Assembly: GCF_001423295.1 (NCBI RefSeq)
Contig: NZ_LMNG01000034.1
Coordinates: forward strand, 119,291 to 183,290
Origin: Methylobacterium sp. Leaf112
GTDB taxonomy: Bacteria > Pseudomonadota > Alphaproteobacteria > Rhizobiales > Beijerinckiaceae
DNA length: 64,000 nucleotides
Reading direction: 5' to 3'
Shown here: positions 55,791-64,000 of the stretch, piece after piece
Layout of the letters: the number at the start of each line of letters is the position of its first letter
Numbering within the stretch: position 1 is the stretch's first letter
Notes under the pieces: generated by a model
Told to the model about the DNA's origin: nothing
Seen by the model: only the letters and a program-made list of their open reading frames with translations
Databases searched by the model: none
Program-made: the position numbers and the translations under genes

Positions 55791-56936
55791 TCACGTGGCC
55801 GGCACTTTCGCGAGGGGCGCGACGACGGCGCTGCGGAAGGCGCGCAGGAGGTCGACGTCGAGTTTCGGACCCATGTCCCGCATGATCTCGTGCGCCTCCT
55901 CGTGAGGCAGCGGATCGCGGTAGGCCCGCCGCTCCGTCAGGGCGGAATGGATGTCGCAGATGGTGACGAGGCGCACGAGGTCGGGAATCTCGTGCGCCGA
56001 CAGGCCGTCCGGATACCCGCTGCCGTCGAGCATCTCGTGGTGGTGTCGCACCACGGCGAGCATGTTCGCGTCGAACCCCCCCTGCGCTTCCAGGAGATTG
56101 GCGCCGACGGAGGGATGGGTGCGCATCACCGCCATCTCGTCGGGGCTGAGCCGGCCGGGCTTGTTGAGGATCGCCAGGGGGATCCGTGATTTTCCGATAT
56201 CGTGCAGCAGGGCGGCGCGGGCCAGACGCATCTGGTCGGCCCGGGCGAGCTTCAACCCGCCCGCGAAGGCGGCGGCATAGCCGGCCACGCTCAGGGAGTG
56301 CTGGTAGAGTTGCTGGTCGTAACTGCCGATGACCTCGAGCCAGGTCCGGATGCCGCATTCGGAGATCGTTTCGAGGATCACCTCGGTGCCGGCATCGACG
56401 GCGGCAGGGGAGACGGCTTCACCGCGGCGTGCCGCATCGAAGGCCTCGCCCACGGCGCGATTGGCCAGATCGGCCTTGGCGGTAAAGCGGGCCGTTCGGT
56501 CGAAAGCCCGTGTCCGGGCGGTCTGGACGACATCCATGAGACTGAAGACCGCCGCGAGCACGGTCTTGCGCGGCGTGTCGGTGGGCAGGAACCGCGTCGG
56601 GGCCGGGCGCGTCGTGATGGGCTGGAGGGCGAGTTGCAGGCTCGGGATACGCAGGCCATGCAGGCGGGCGACCCAGGCCTCGGCCGCCGCCTCATCGCGG
56701 CTGACGTCCACCACCGCGAGCAGGGGCCGTTGCGCCGGCATTCCCGCCCCGGCCGCGATCTGCCGGCAGGCGACGACGGTGTCGATCGCCTGCACGAGGA
56801 GACCCGCCTGCTCCGGGCGGTCCGAGATGACGAGAACGGAGGATTCCTGTGTCACGCGTGCGTCCGCTCGCAATGGCGCACGTTCCAGTCCCGAAACGGG
56901 CGAACTGTCACCTCTATCAATATCATTATCGAACAC
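55791..56936 (-). CDS. HD-GYP domain protein (predicted c-di-GMP phosphodiesterase)
   Basis: The 381-residue protein has a degenerate receiver-like N-terminus (residues about 33-140, SVLVISDRPEQAGLLVQAID, lacking a clear phospho-Asp) followed by the HD-GYP domain. There, LLHDIGKSRIPLAILNKPGR near 243 is the HD motif with its following residues and RHHHEMLDGSGYPDGLSAHE near 295 the GYP signature. Such proteins hydrolyse cyclic di-GMP and control biofilm, motility and surface glycan. It lies 82 bases upstream of the glycosyltransferase operon, in the same direction. The nominal start is a GTG at 56936; the residues before VTQESSVLV are low complexity and a second GTG at 56855 is possible. Confidence 0.88.
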   Translation of the reverse strand: MFDNDIDRGDSSPVSGLERAPLRADARVTQESSVLVISDRPEQAGLLVQAIDTVVACRQIAAGAGMPAQRPLLAVVDVSRDEAAAEAWVARLHGLRIPSLQLALQPITTRPAPTRFLPTDTPRKTVLAAVFSLMDVVQTARTRAFDRTARFTAKADLANRAVGEAFDAARRGEAVSPAAVDAGTEVILETISECGIRTWLEVIGSYDQQLYQHSLSVAGYAAAFAGGLKLARADQMRLARAALLHDIGKSRIPLAILNKPGRLSPDEMAVMRTHPSVGANLLEAQGGFDANMLAVVRHHHEMLDGSGYPDGLSAHEIPDLVRLVTICDIHSALTERRAYRDPLPHEEAHEIMRDMGPKLDVDLLRAFRSAVVAPLAKVPAT

Positions 56937-57120
56937 TTCACTACAAAATGTTTCACGCGCCCGGGTTTTCGCGTTGGGGCAAGCGAAGGCCGGGCCAGGG
57001 CTTGTGCTGGCCCGGTCCGCTTCCCAAGGCCCCCGGCGATCCGCTGCCGGCGCGGCAGGCTTGCCGGGTCCTTACCCCCATGCCACATGCCCGGCTCGAT
57101 CGCGGCGGGGACGAGCACGG
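56937..57120. promoter_or_regulatory. Divergent promoter region between HD-GYP and YqhA-like genes
   Basis: These 184 bases are AT-rich at their left end (around 56915-56950), as expected for the HD-GYP promoter. A sequence TGTTTCACG at 56949 resembles half of a parS site but its second arm is not complementary. No clear operator was found. Confidence 0.35.
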
Positions 57121-57624
57121 ATGGTGGAGCGGATCTTCGAGCGGGTGCGGTTCGCGAGCCGGTGGCTTCTCGCCCCGTTCTACGCGGCCCTCGGCATCGG
57201 CATCGTGGTGTTGCTGGTCAAGCTCCTCCGGGAGCTGGCCCATTTCGTCCTGCACATGTGGGACGCCACCGAATCGCAGGTGGTGCTCGGCGTCCCGACC
57301 ATGGTCGACCTCTCGCTGACGGCCTCGCTGCTCATCATCGTCATGTTCTCCGGCTACGAGAACTTCGTCTCGAAGATCGACCATGCGGACCACAAGGACT
57401 GGCCCGCCTGGATGGGCACCATCGACTTCACCGGGCTCAAGCTGAAGCTCGTCTCCTCCATCGTGGCCATCTCGGCGATCTCGCTGCTGAAGGCGTTCAT
57501 GGACCTGAAGGCGATGAGCGATCGCGACTTGTACTGGCTGGTGGGCATTCACATGGTCTTCGTGGTCTCGGGTCTGCTCATGGCCCTCACCGACCGAACC
57601 ATCGCCGGGCACCACGAGTGGTGA
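57121..57624 (+). CDS. YqhA family membrane protein (UPF0114)
   Basis: The 167-residue protein has three to four hydrophobic helices: FASRWLLAPFYAALGIGIVV, LTASLLIIVMFSGYENFVSK and VSSIVAISAISLLKAFM, the last with LYWLVGIHMVFVVSGLLMAL. The sequence SGYENFVSKIDHADHKDWPA and WMGTIDFTGLKLKLVSS is characteristic of UPF0114. Its role is unknown. The ATG at 57121 is the first plausible start; the frame upstream is a shadow of the HD-GYP gene. A DUF2293 gene follows after 40 bases. Confidence 0.9.
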   Translation: MVERIFERVRFASRWLLAPFYAALGIGIVVLLVKLLRELAHFVLHMWDATESQVVLGVPTMVDLSLTASLLIIVMFSGYENFVSKIDHADHKDWPAWMGTIDFTGLKLKLVSSIVAISAISLLKAFMDLKAMSDRDLYWLVGIHMVFVVSGLLMALTDRTIAGHHEW

Positions 57625-57664
57625 ACCGGGCGAGCGCCCCACGGACTGGTTCCTGGAGTGCTTC

Positions 57665-58000
57665 ATGGACCGGCACTTGAACCGGCGCGAGGCGGTGGCG
57701 GCCGCCCTGCTGCGCCTCGCGCCCCGCCTGCCCGAATTCGAGGCCGGCGCGATCCTCGACCGGGCACTGGCGAGTCCCAGTCTGCGCGGGGCGGCTCCGG
57801 AGACGGCCGCTTGGCTCTGCCTCGTGGCCTATGGCCGGCATGTCTTCACCGACTACGATGCCCTCCTGGACGACGGCTACGATCGCGACAGCGCGCGCCA
57901 CTTCGTGCTCGACGATCTCAATGCGGCCCTGGGAGCCTGGGGCGTGCGCCGGCTGATCTCCGAGGAGGAAACCGACCGGGAAACGGACGGCGAGGGCTGA
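57665..58000 (+). CDS. DUF2293 family protein
   Basis: The 111-residue cytosolic protein is helical, with RREAVAAALLRLAPRLPEFE, then SPSLRGAAPETAAWLCLVAY and FTDYDALLDDGYDRDSARHF, VLDDLNAALGAWG. The last part (tyrosine followed by an acidic DALL-x-x-GYDRDxARHFV) fits DUF2293, known mainly in Alphaproteobacteria and fungi. No function is known. It is probably cotranscribed with the YqhA-like gene. Confidence 0.75.
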   Translation: MDRHLNRREAVAAALLRLAPRLPEFEAGAILDRALASPSLRGAAPETAAWLCLVAYGRHVFTDYDALLDDGYDRDSARHFVLDDLNAALGAWGVRRLISEEETDRETDGEG

Positions 58001-58188
58001 CGTCGGTCGCGGGCTTGTGCCGTGCCGGCCCTCGCGGCAGTCTCGCGTGGGCAGGCGGTCTCGCGTGGGAAACGTCGGACCTGGGCCGGCGGGCGGAGGC
58101 CGGGATTCATGGGGCTTGGTGAATGCGATATTCCGGAGAACCAGATCGGCACCCGGACGAATCTATCCGTGGCGTCGGTTTGAGGCGG

Positions 58189-58728
58189 ATGCGCGTCGCC
58201 GTCGCGGTCCTGCTCCTCGCAGCGGGCACCGCCGAGGCACAGGAGCCGGCCCGGTCCGCCGAAGTACCACCCGGCGCCTCGGCCGATTCGGCGGCCTGCA
58301 CGGGCTTCGACTGGGCGCTCCTGCGCGAGCAGGCGTGGTTCGCGGCGCCCGGCCTGCCGCAGGTGGCGAGCGGCGGCACCCTGCCGGTGGGGATGCCGGG
58401 CGCCCTGCTCGGTCTGAAGCCGCAGGCGGAGGTCGTACCGCCGTTTCCGCCCTCCCGCGAGGCGAAGCCCGGGACCTATGGCGGCGTGCTGACCGTTCCG
58501 GCTCCGGTCACGCCGGGCCTGTATCAGGTCACCTTGTCCGACCGCGCCTGGATCGATGTCAGCCAGGATGGCAAGACCCTGCGGTCCCCGGTGGCCCACA
58601 CCATGCGACCGGGTTGCGCGGTCCTCGCCAAGAGCGTTCGCTTCCAGCTCGGCGCCGTGCCCATCACCATCGTGGTGAGCGGGGCCGAGGCCGATACGAT
58701 CCGCATCGCCGTCGCGCCCGCCGAGTGA
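58189..58728 (+). CDS. Hypothetical periplasmic protein
   Basis: The 179-residue product starts with a signal peptide (VAVAVLLLAAGTAEAQEPA) and continues as a beta-rich domain with PGTYGGVLTVPAPVTPGLYQ, VTLSDRAWIDVSQDGKTLRS and VRFQLGAVPITIVVSGAEAD. Two Cys residues, at CTGFDWAL and GCAVLAK, may form a disulfide. I do not recognise the family; similar proteins are annotated as hypothetical in methylobacteria. The ATG at 58189 (after GAGGCGG) gives the signal peptide, and an upstream start at 58123 is rejected. Confidence 0.75.
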   Translation: MRVAVAVLLLAAGTAEAQEPARSAEVPPGASADSAACTGFDWALLREQAWFAAPGLPQVASGGTLPVGMPGALLGLKPQAEVVPPFPPSREAKPGTYGGVLTVPAPVTPGLYQVTLSDRAWIDVSQDGKTLRSPVAHTMRPGCAVLAKSVRFQLGAVPITIVVSGAEADTIRIAVAPAE

Positions 58729-58794
58729 ACGTCCCGCGCCGCCCCTCGATCGGATGTCGGTTTCCGGCCCGCGTGCCGCGGCGCGCCGAAGGTT

Positions 58795-59817
58795 TTGTCG
58801 CGCACACGCGGTCGCGCCGCCGCCGCCGATGGGCTAGCCTCGCGAACCCACCCTTCATTCCCGTGCCTGGAGCGTAAGCCCCTGTCCCTTCGCCGGTCCC
58901 TTCGTCCGATCCGCCTCGCGACCCTCGCGATCCTCGCCCTCGGCACGGCCGCGCAGGCTCAGGATCGGGGAACCCTCGACCCGAAGCCCCTGCCGCCCCT
59001 CGCCGATCCCGACGCGCCCGGCACCCCCGCCAAGGCCCTGTTCGGCCGGGCGACATCGCCGGCGCCCGGCCCCGCGCATGCGTACGGCTCCTATGCCAAG
59101 GGCTGTTTCTCGGGTGGCGAAGCCCTGGCGGTGGACGGGCCGACCTGGCAGGTGATGCGCCTGTCGCGCAATCGCATGTGGGGCACCCCGCCCCTGGTGG
59201 ACTTCCTGGAGCGGCTGGCCGCCAAGGCGCCGCGGGTCGGCTGGCCCGGCCTCCTCGTCGGCGACATGTCGCAGCCGCGCGGCGGCCCGATGCTGACCGG
59301 CCACGCCTCGCACCAGCTCGGTCTCGATGCCGACATCTGGCTGACCCCGATGCCGGACCACCGTATGAGCCGGCGCGAGCGCGAAGAGACCTCCGCCACC
59401 AACGTCGTCCGGGCCGACCGCCTCGACATCGACCCAGGGGTGTGGGCGCCCGAGCACCTAAAGCTCATCCGCCTCACGGCGCAGCAGCCCGAGGTGGCGC
59501 GCCTGTTCGTCAATCCGGCAATCAAGAAGGCCCTGTGCCGCGAGGCCGGTGGCGACCGTTCCTGGCTGTCCAAGGTGCGGCCCATGTACGGGCACAACTA
59601 CCACTACCACATCCGCCTCGCCTGCCCGGCGGGGCAGGACCAGTGCGGCGACCAGGCCCCACCGCCCGGCGGCGACGGCTGCGGCGAGGAGCTCGCCTAC
59701 TGGTTCAGCGACGCGGTGCTGAACCCGCCGAAATCGACGAAGCCCAGTAAGCCCCGGCCGCCGATGACCATGGCGGCGCTGCCGGCGGCGTGCCGGGCTG
59801 TGCTCAAGGCACGCTGA
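58795..59817 (+). CDS. mepA: Penicillin-insensitive murein endopeptidase MepA
   Basis: MepA is a zinc LAS-type peptidase that cuts the D-Ala-meso-DAP crosslinks of peptidoglycan in the periplasm. The product of about 340 residues has a signal peptide (RLATLAILALGTAAQAQ), then GSYAKGCFSGGEALAVDGP, the metal-binding GHASHQLGLDADIWLTPMPD and HNYHYHIRLACP. The N-terminus is uncertain: the only in-frame standard start before the signal peptide is a TTG at 58795, which would leave an unusually long leader of about 40 residues before the hydrophobic stretch. Confidence 0.92.
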   Translation: MSRTRGRAAAADGLASRTHPSFPCLERKPLSLRRSLRPIRLATLAILALGTAAQAQDRGTLDPKPLPPLADPDAPGTPAKALFGRATSPAPGPAHAYGSYAKGCFSGGEALAVDGPTWQVMRLSRNRMWGTPPLVDFLERLAAKAPRVGWPGLLVGDMSQPRGGPMLTGHASHQLGLDADIWLTPMPDHRMSRREREETSATNVVRADRLDIDPGVWAPEHLKLIRLTAQQPEVARLFVNPAIKKALCREAGGDRSWLSKVRPMYGHNYHYHIRLACPAGQDQCGDQAPPPGGDGCGEELAYWFSDAVLNPPKSTKPSKPRPPMTMAALPAACRAVLKAR

Positions 59818-59886
59818 GGCCTCGGTGTGGCCGTCGAACTGGCGCGCCACCTTCCCAAAGTCACGCCCCGGTCCAGTTAAGGCGCC

Positions 59887-60663
59887 ATGCTCAACGATCG
59901 TCGCCTCGCGCAGCGCGCCCTGCGCCGCCCCGATCATCCCAGTCCGATGGTCGATCGGCCCGGCTTGCGTAAGATCCTGAGCTGGAATCTCCTGCGGCGC
60001 ACGGGGGCCAACGTCGCCGTGCTCGCCACCCTGATCGAGCGCGAGAAACCCGACCTCGTGCTCATGCAGGAGGCTACGAAGGAGATCGCCGGGCTGAAGG
60101 ACCGGCTGGGGGGGGATTATGCTTGGGCACCTCTGCCGGGCCGAATCCATGGACCGGCTCTTTGGAGCCCGACGCCGTTCCTCGCTCCACCGATCATCGT
60201 CGAACTGCCGTCGGGGGCGATGTTCGACCGGGTCTGCCAGATCCTCGACCTCGGCGGGTTCGGCGTCGCCAATGTGCACCTCTCCCACGGACAGATGCTG
60301 AACCGGCGTCAGTTGCGCCGGATCGCCGAGAACCTACCGGATTGCGCGGCGGTGATCGGCGACTACAACCTCGTCGGCCCGCCCATGCTGGCCGGGTTCC
60401 GGGATGTCGGGCCGCGCCTTCCGACCCATGCCATGGCCCGCCTGGTCCCCCTGCGACTCGACCGATGCCTCGTGCGTGGGCTCACCTGCCACGCCTCGGC
60501 GGTCCTGCCGCGCGGCCCCTCGGACCACCGCCCCATCATCGTCCACTTGGCACCCACGCCTCTCCAGGCACGGCGGCCGGACCGCGACGCCACACGGAGC
60601 TCGTTCGATCGGTTCGCGATGCGGATCTCGGCGTCCCTCAGGGGCCGCGCGCGCCGGCCCTAG
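59887..60663 (+). CDS. Endonuclease/exonuclease/phosphatase family protein
   Basis: The 258-residue protein has the EEP fold landmarks ILSWNLLRRTGANVAVLATL, DLVLMQEATKEI, VANVHLSHGQ, AAVIGDYNLVGPP and the terminal GPSDHRPIIVHL with catalytic Asp and His. It may act on phosphodiesters of lipids, nucleotides or DNA; the gene is convergent with the cardiolipin synthase (10 bases between stops), a pairing seen in other alphaproteobacteria, which hints at a phospholipid role. The start at 59887 is one choice; a later ATG at 59947 is also reasonable. Confidence 0.87.
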   Translation: MLNDRRLAQRALRRPDHPSPMVDRPGLRKILSWNLLRRTGANVAVLATLIEREKPDLVLMQEATKEIAGLKDRLGGDYAWAPLPGRIHGPALWSPTPFLAPPIIVELPSGAMFDRVCQILDLGGFGVANVHLSHGQMLNRRQLRRIAENLPDCAAVIGDYNLVGPPMLAGFRDVGPRLPTHAMARLVPLRLDRCLVRGLTCHASAVLPRGPSDHRPIIVHLAPTPLQARRPDRDATRSSFDRFAMRISASLRGRARRP

Positions 60664-60673
60664 CCAGGCTGGA

Positions 60674-62125
60674 TCACAGGTACGGCAGGGCCAATCGGAC
60701 GCCCGCATCCCGCAGCCGCACGGGCAAGGCGCGCGCAGCCAGATGCTCGCGCGTCAGGCGGACCTCCATCTTGGCGCGCATGATGGCGTCGAGGGCCTCC
60801 GCGAGATCGGGATCGTACAGCTCGACGTTCACCTCGAAGTTGAGGCGAAAGCTGCGCATGTCCCAGTTGGCCGAGCCGATGAAGCACCACGTCCCGTCCA
60901 CGACGAGGAGCTTCGAATGGTCGAAGGGCGGTGCGTCGAGCCAGATCCGGACCCCGCTGCGCAAGAGCGGATCGACATGCGCCCGCGTCGCCCAATCCAC
61001 AAAGCGGTGGTCGCTGACCTTCGGGATGACGATGTCGACGCGGATGCCCCGGTTGGCCGCGAGGCAGAGGGCGCTGGTCAGGATCTCGTTCGGTAGGAAG
61101 TAGGGTGTCGAGAGGCGGATGCTGCGTGTGGCGCAGGCCACGGCCTGGAGGATCACGAGCTCGATCTTGCGCAGGTCCGCGTCCGGTCCCGAGGTGACGA
61201 CCCGCGCCGGGATGGTACCGGCCGGTGCGAGGCGTGGGAACCATGCCTCGCCGGTCAGGTCCTCGCCCGCCACGAAGATCCAGTCGCTGGCGAACGCCGC
61301 CGCCAGCTGGTCGACCACCGGCCCTTCGAGACGGAAATGCGTGTCGCGGATCGGATGGGGCGGGGCCTGCGAAACCCGGTTGCCGTCGGCGATGTTGAGG
61401 CCGCCGGTGAAGGCGGTCCGGCCATCGAGGATGAGGAGCTTCTTGTGGGTCCGCATGTTGAGGAACGGCATGCGCCAGGGCAGGGCCGAGTGCATGAATC
61501 GGCCCGCCGGCACGCCGGCCCGTTGCAGGCGCCGGGTGATGCCGGGTGGAAAGTAGCCGCCGCCGATGCCGTCGATGATCACCCGAACGGCGATGCCGCG
61601 TCCATGCGCCTCGATGAGGGCGTCGCAGAAGGCCCGGCCCGTCGCGTCGTCGCGGAAGATGTAGCTCGAGAGCGCCACCGAGGCCCGAGCCGCGGCGATC
61701 TCCGCCAGCATGACCGGATAGGCGGCGTCGCCGTTGCGCAGCACGGTGACGGAATTGCCAGGCCGCAGGGGCAGCCGGGTGATCAGCCGTACGGCGTGGT
61801 CGAGGGGCCGGAAGGCTTGGGGCAGAGGCGGCGGTGTCGGATCGTCGTCGGACGAGACGGCGGACCCGGCGGCTTGTGTGGGCCGGATGCGCAGCTTGTG
61901 CGCCCGGCGCGTCACCCGGTTGACGCCGAACAGGGCGTAGAGCCCGGCCCCGAACATCGGCGAGAGCCAGGCGAGACCGATCCAGCCGATGGCGCCCCCG
62001 ACCTCGCGCTTGCGCAGCAGCACATGCATGGTCACGACGACGGACAGGCCGAGCCCGAGGACGGCGAAGACTTCGGACCGGATCGACAGCATGTCGCCGA
62101 TCCATCTCAGTAGGGCCTGTTCCAA
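60674..62125 (-). CDS. cls: Cardiolipin synthase (phospholipase D family)
   Basis: The 483-residue enzyme makes cardiolipin from phosphatidylglycerol in the inner membrane. Two N-terminal helices (VFAVLGLGLSVVVTMHVLLR, GGAIGWIGLAWLSPMFGAGL) precede the two phospholipase D motifs: RTHKKLLILDGRTAFTGGLN near residue 228 and FDHSKLLVVDGTWCFIGSAN near 403, both with His-x-Lys-x4-Asp. The structure and length fit the Cls family. It is a single gene, convergent with the EEP protein. Confidence 0.94.
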   Translation of the reverse strand: MEQALLRWIGDMLSIRSEVFAVLGLGLSVVVTMHVLLRKREVGGAIGWIGLAWLSPMFGAGLYALFGVNRVTRRAHKLRIRPTQAAGSAVSSDDDPTPPPLPQAFRPLDHAVRLITRLPLRPGNSVTVLRNGDAAYPVMLAEIAAARASVALSSYIFRDDATGRAFCDALIEAHGRGIAVRVIIDGIGGGYFPPGITRRLQRAGVPAGRFMHSALPWRMPFLNMRTHKKLLILDGRTAFTGGLNIADGNRVSQAPPHPIRDTHFRLEGPVVDQLAAAFASDWIFVAGEDLTGEAWFPRLAPAGTIPARVVTSGPDADLRKIELVILQAVACATRSIRLSTPYFLPNEILTSALCLAANRGIRVDIVIPKVSDHRFVDWATRAHVDPLLRSGVRIWLDAPPFDHSKLLVVDGTWCFIGSANWDMRSFRLNFEVNVELYDPDLAEALDAIMRAKMEVRLTREHLAARALPVRLRDAGVRLALPYL

Positions 62126-62190
62126 CGCCGTTCCTCATCCCACGATCGGAGGTGGGATACGAGAAACGTCCGGCCGCTCCAAACGCCCCG

Positions 62191-64000
62191 TCAGGGCCGG
62201 GCGAGATCGGCGAGCAGGCTCGATGCCACCGTCGCCTTGGACACCGTGAGGCCCGAGGCCGCGATGGCTTCGACGGCACTGCGGATGCGGGTGAGGGCGG
62301 GGCCACGCGCGGCGCTCCAGGCCTCGACGGCCTCCGGCCCCGTTCCGACATCGGCCACCACCTCGGCCGTGAGGCGGCGGTGGGCGGTGGAGAGTCCGGA
62401 GATCGCCCGCTCCAGGGCGACCCGGTCGAAGGTGTCGTCCACGGGGACCTTCCGCGCGGCGGCCACGAGATCGTCGAGGCTGAAATGCCGGGCGAGGGCG
62501 AAATGCGTCGCCGCGATGCCGGCCACCGGCTGCCCGCCATCCTCCGCCACTCGGACGATGTCCGGGCCGGCGGCCAACGCTGCCAGGGAGGCGAGGCGTC
62601 GGGCGGCCTCGGGAGGTAGGCCGTGTCCGACGAGTTCCGCCTGCCGGGCGTCGAGGGCGCCCTTCGCCTCCGGGCCGAGGATCTCGGGAAGCGCGGCCAT
62701 CACGGCGGCGATGCCTTCGCGGTAGCGTGCCACCAGAGGGGCGACGCTGCCCGAGAGGTCGAGGTTGCGGATGAACCAGACGATGCGGCCCGTCAGCAGT
62801 TCCTGCACATCGGCGTAGAGGTCGAGTTGGGCCTGTCCCGGCACGGCGCCGGCGAGACCGTCGATGGCGAGATTCAGCTCCATCAGGCCGAAGGCGTCGC
62901 GGGTCACCGCGTAGGCCTTGGCGATGGTGGCCGCGTCGGCCCCGGTCTCGTCGATGAGGCGGGTGACGAGGGAGGGACCGCCCCGGTTGATGATGATGTT
63001 CGACAGCGCCGTGGCGATGATCTCGCGGCGCAGGCGGTGGCCCTTCACCGCGTCGGGGAACTGCCGGCGCAGGGCTTGCGGGAAGTAGCGCTGCAGTTCG
63101 CGGTCGAAATACGGGTCGTTCGGCACCGGGCTCGCCAGGATCGCGTCGTAGAGCGACAGCTTGGCGTAGGCCAGAATCACGGCGTATTCCGGCCGCGTCA
63201 GACCCTCGCCCCGGCGCATGCGCTCGGCGATGGCGGCATCGTCGGGCAGGAACTCCACGGCCCGGTCGAGGCGACCTTCGGCCTCCAGGGACTGGAGGGT
63301 GCGAACCGCGAAGCCGGTCTCGCCGACGCCGCGGCGCAGGGCAAGCGACAAGGCCAGGGTCTGGAGCTCGTTGTTGCGTAGGACCAGGGCCGCGACCTCG
63401 TCGGTCATGCCGACGAGGAGCGCGTTGCGGGCGGCCGCGTCGAGGCGTCCGTCGCGCTCCGGCATCATCAGGGCGATCTTGATGTTCACCTCGACGTCGG
63501 AGGTGTTCACCCCGGCCGAATTGTCGATGGCGTCGGTGTTGAGGCGGATTCCGGCCCGCGCCGCCTCGATCCGCCCGCGCTGGGTCAGGCCGAGATTGGC
63601 GCCCTCGCCGACGACCCTGACACGCAGGACCGAACCGGTGATGCGCACGGCGTCGTTGGCCCGGTCGCCGGCCTCCTCGTCGGTCTCGGAGCCGGCGCGG
63701 ACATAGGTGCCGATGCCGCCGAACCACAGGAGGTCGACGGGGGCCTTGAGGATCGCCTGCATCACCTCGGCCGGCGTCGCCTCGGCGCGTTCGAACCCCA
63801 GCACGGCCTGGATCTCCGGCGAGAGGGGGATCGTCTTCAGGCTGCGGGAAAACACGCCGCCGCCGGTCGAGATCAGCCCGGTGTCGTAGTCGCGCCAGCT
63901 CGAACGCCCGAGGTCGAACAGACGCTGGCGCTCGGCAAAGCTCGCGGCCGGATCGGGCGCGGGGTCGAGGAAGATGTCGCGGTGGTCGAAGGCCGCGACG
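62191..64000 (-). CDS. NAD-specific glutamate dehydrogenase, large (L_180-type), C-terminal part
   Basis: About 600 residues of the end of a very large NAD-glutamate dehydrogenase (normally about 1600 residues) are visible; the rest lies beyond the window. Upstream of the first internal Met the frame continues to the window edge and reads AAFDHRDIFLDPAPDPAASF, a family-typical segment. The catalytic domain end carries RVVGEGANLGLTQRGRIEAA and DAIDNSAGVNTSDVEVNIKI. The remaining residues are a helical C-terminal domain. The enzyme deaminates glutamate to 2-oxoglutarate. It is a single gene with its stop 66 bases from the cardiolipin synthase start. Confidence 0.94.
   Translation of the reverse strand, partial: VAAFDHRDIFLDPAPDPAASFAERQRLFDLGRSSWRDYDTGLISTGGGVFSRSLKTIPLSPEIQAVLGFERAEATPAEVMQAILKAPVDLLWFGGIGTYVRAGSETDEEAGDRANDAVRITGSVLRVRVVGEGANLGLTQRGRIEAARAGIRLNTDAIDNSAGVNTSDVEVNIKIALMMPERDGRLDAAARNALLVGMTDEVAALVLRNNELQTLALSLALRRGVGETGFAVRTLQSLEAEGRLDRAVEFLPDDAAIAERMRRGEGLTRPEYAVILAYAKLSLYDAILASPVPNDPYFDRELQRYFPQALRRQFPDAVKGHRLRREIIATALSNIIINRGGPSLVTRLIDETGADAATIAKAYAVTRDAFGLMELNLAIDGLAGAVPGQAQLDLYADVQELLTGRIVWFIRNLDLSGSVAPLVARYREGIAAVMAALPEILGPEAKGALDARQAELVGHGLPPEAARRLASLAALAAGPDIVRVAEDGGQPVAGIAATHFALARHFSLDDLVAAARKVPVDDTFDRVALERAISGLSTAHRRLTAEVVADVGTGPEAVEAWSAARGPALTRIRSAVEAIAASGLTVSKATVASSLLADLARP

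Noticed and set aside
56949..56964. TGTTTCACG near the HD-GYP promoter as a second parS site
   Set aside because: Only the first arm matches; the second arm is CGCCCGG and not complementary.
1..64000. CRISPR array, tRNA or rRNA genes
   Set aside because: No regularly spaced direct repeats and no cloverleaf-like or rRNA-like sequence were found by eye on either strand.

Overview
The window is a high-GC, densely packed alphaproteobacterial chromosome segment, most likely Hyphomicrobiales and probably Methylobacterium or Methylorubrum. Support comes from the block ahcY, then a DivL-type kinase with Tyr in place of His, a TsaE/sugar-kinase fusion, a MurU-like enzyme and addBA; from argJ followed by a DUF541 gene and mutT; from a methyltransferase and DUF427 pair opposite comF; and from a very large NAD-glutamate dehydrogenase. 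The genus is inferred from gene content and codon style, not from a marker gene.

Left end, 1 to about 7600, is accessory. An IS3-family element with an A7 frameshift site and a broken IS5-family element bracket three strikingly AT-rich genes. Two of these are tandem paralogues with TPR-like features and one is possibly SUKH-like; they look like orphan immunity genes of a polymorphic-toxin locus. Next come an HxlR regulator diverging from a dinucleotide-binding reductase and a quinone-oxidoreductase-like enzyme, then a decayed zone with an IS1182-like transposase remnant and an orphan beta-helix acyltransferase-like gene. From 7667 to 11261 lie a YnfA transporter, an overlapping SDR/MFS pair and a divergent LysR regulator.

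The core region runs from 11600 to 30900: ahcY with a likely SahR-type operator and a strong terminator; divL; tsaE fused to an AmgK-like kinase; a VOC protein; murU; addB-addA (double-strand break repair); a degenerate receiver protein; argJ-DUF541-mutT; and a DUF6880 protein. From 30500 to 43140 come DUF427, a methyltransferase, a glycine-zipper protein, comF and a NarK-like transporter, then sbcC and sbcD separated by a large HWE sensor kinase, and a small secreted protein.

The region from 43500 to 48000 holds an L,D-transpeptidase, an alpha/beta hydrolase diverging from a DHA2 efflux pump, a parS-like palindrome and an SDR. From 47927 to 55708 a tightly packed minus-strand operon encodes a two-domain glycosyltransferase with N-terminal repeats, UDP-glucose dehydrogenase, asparagine synthase, an aldose epimerase and TenA; an HD-GYP protein lies upstream. 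The right end carries a YqhA-like membrane protein, DUF2293, two secreted proteins including MepA, an EEP-family hydrolase, a cardiolipin synthase and the C-terminal part of NAD-glutamate dehydrogenase, cut by the window edge.

No tRNA, rRNA or CRISPR array was seen. The observations most worth checking are the orphan immunity-like island, the split sbcD/sbcC locus, the mixed glycosyltransferase to TenA operon, the parS-like site and several perfect intergenic palindromes.
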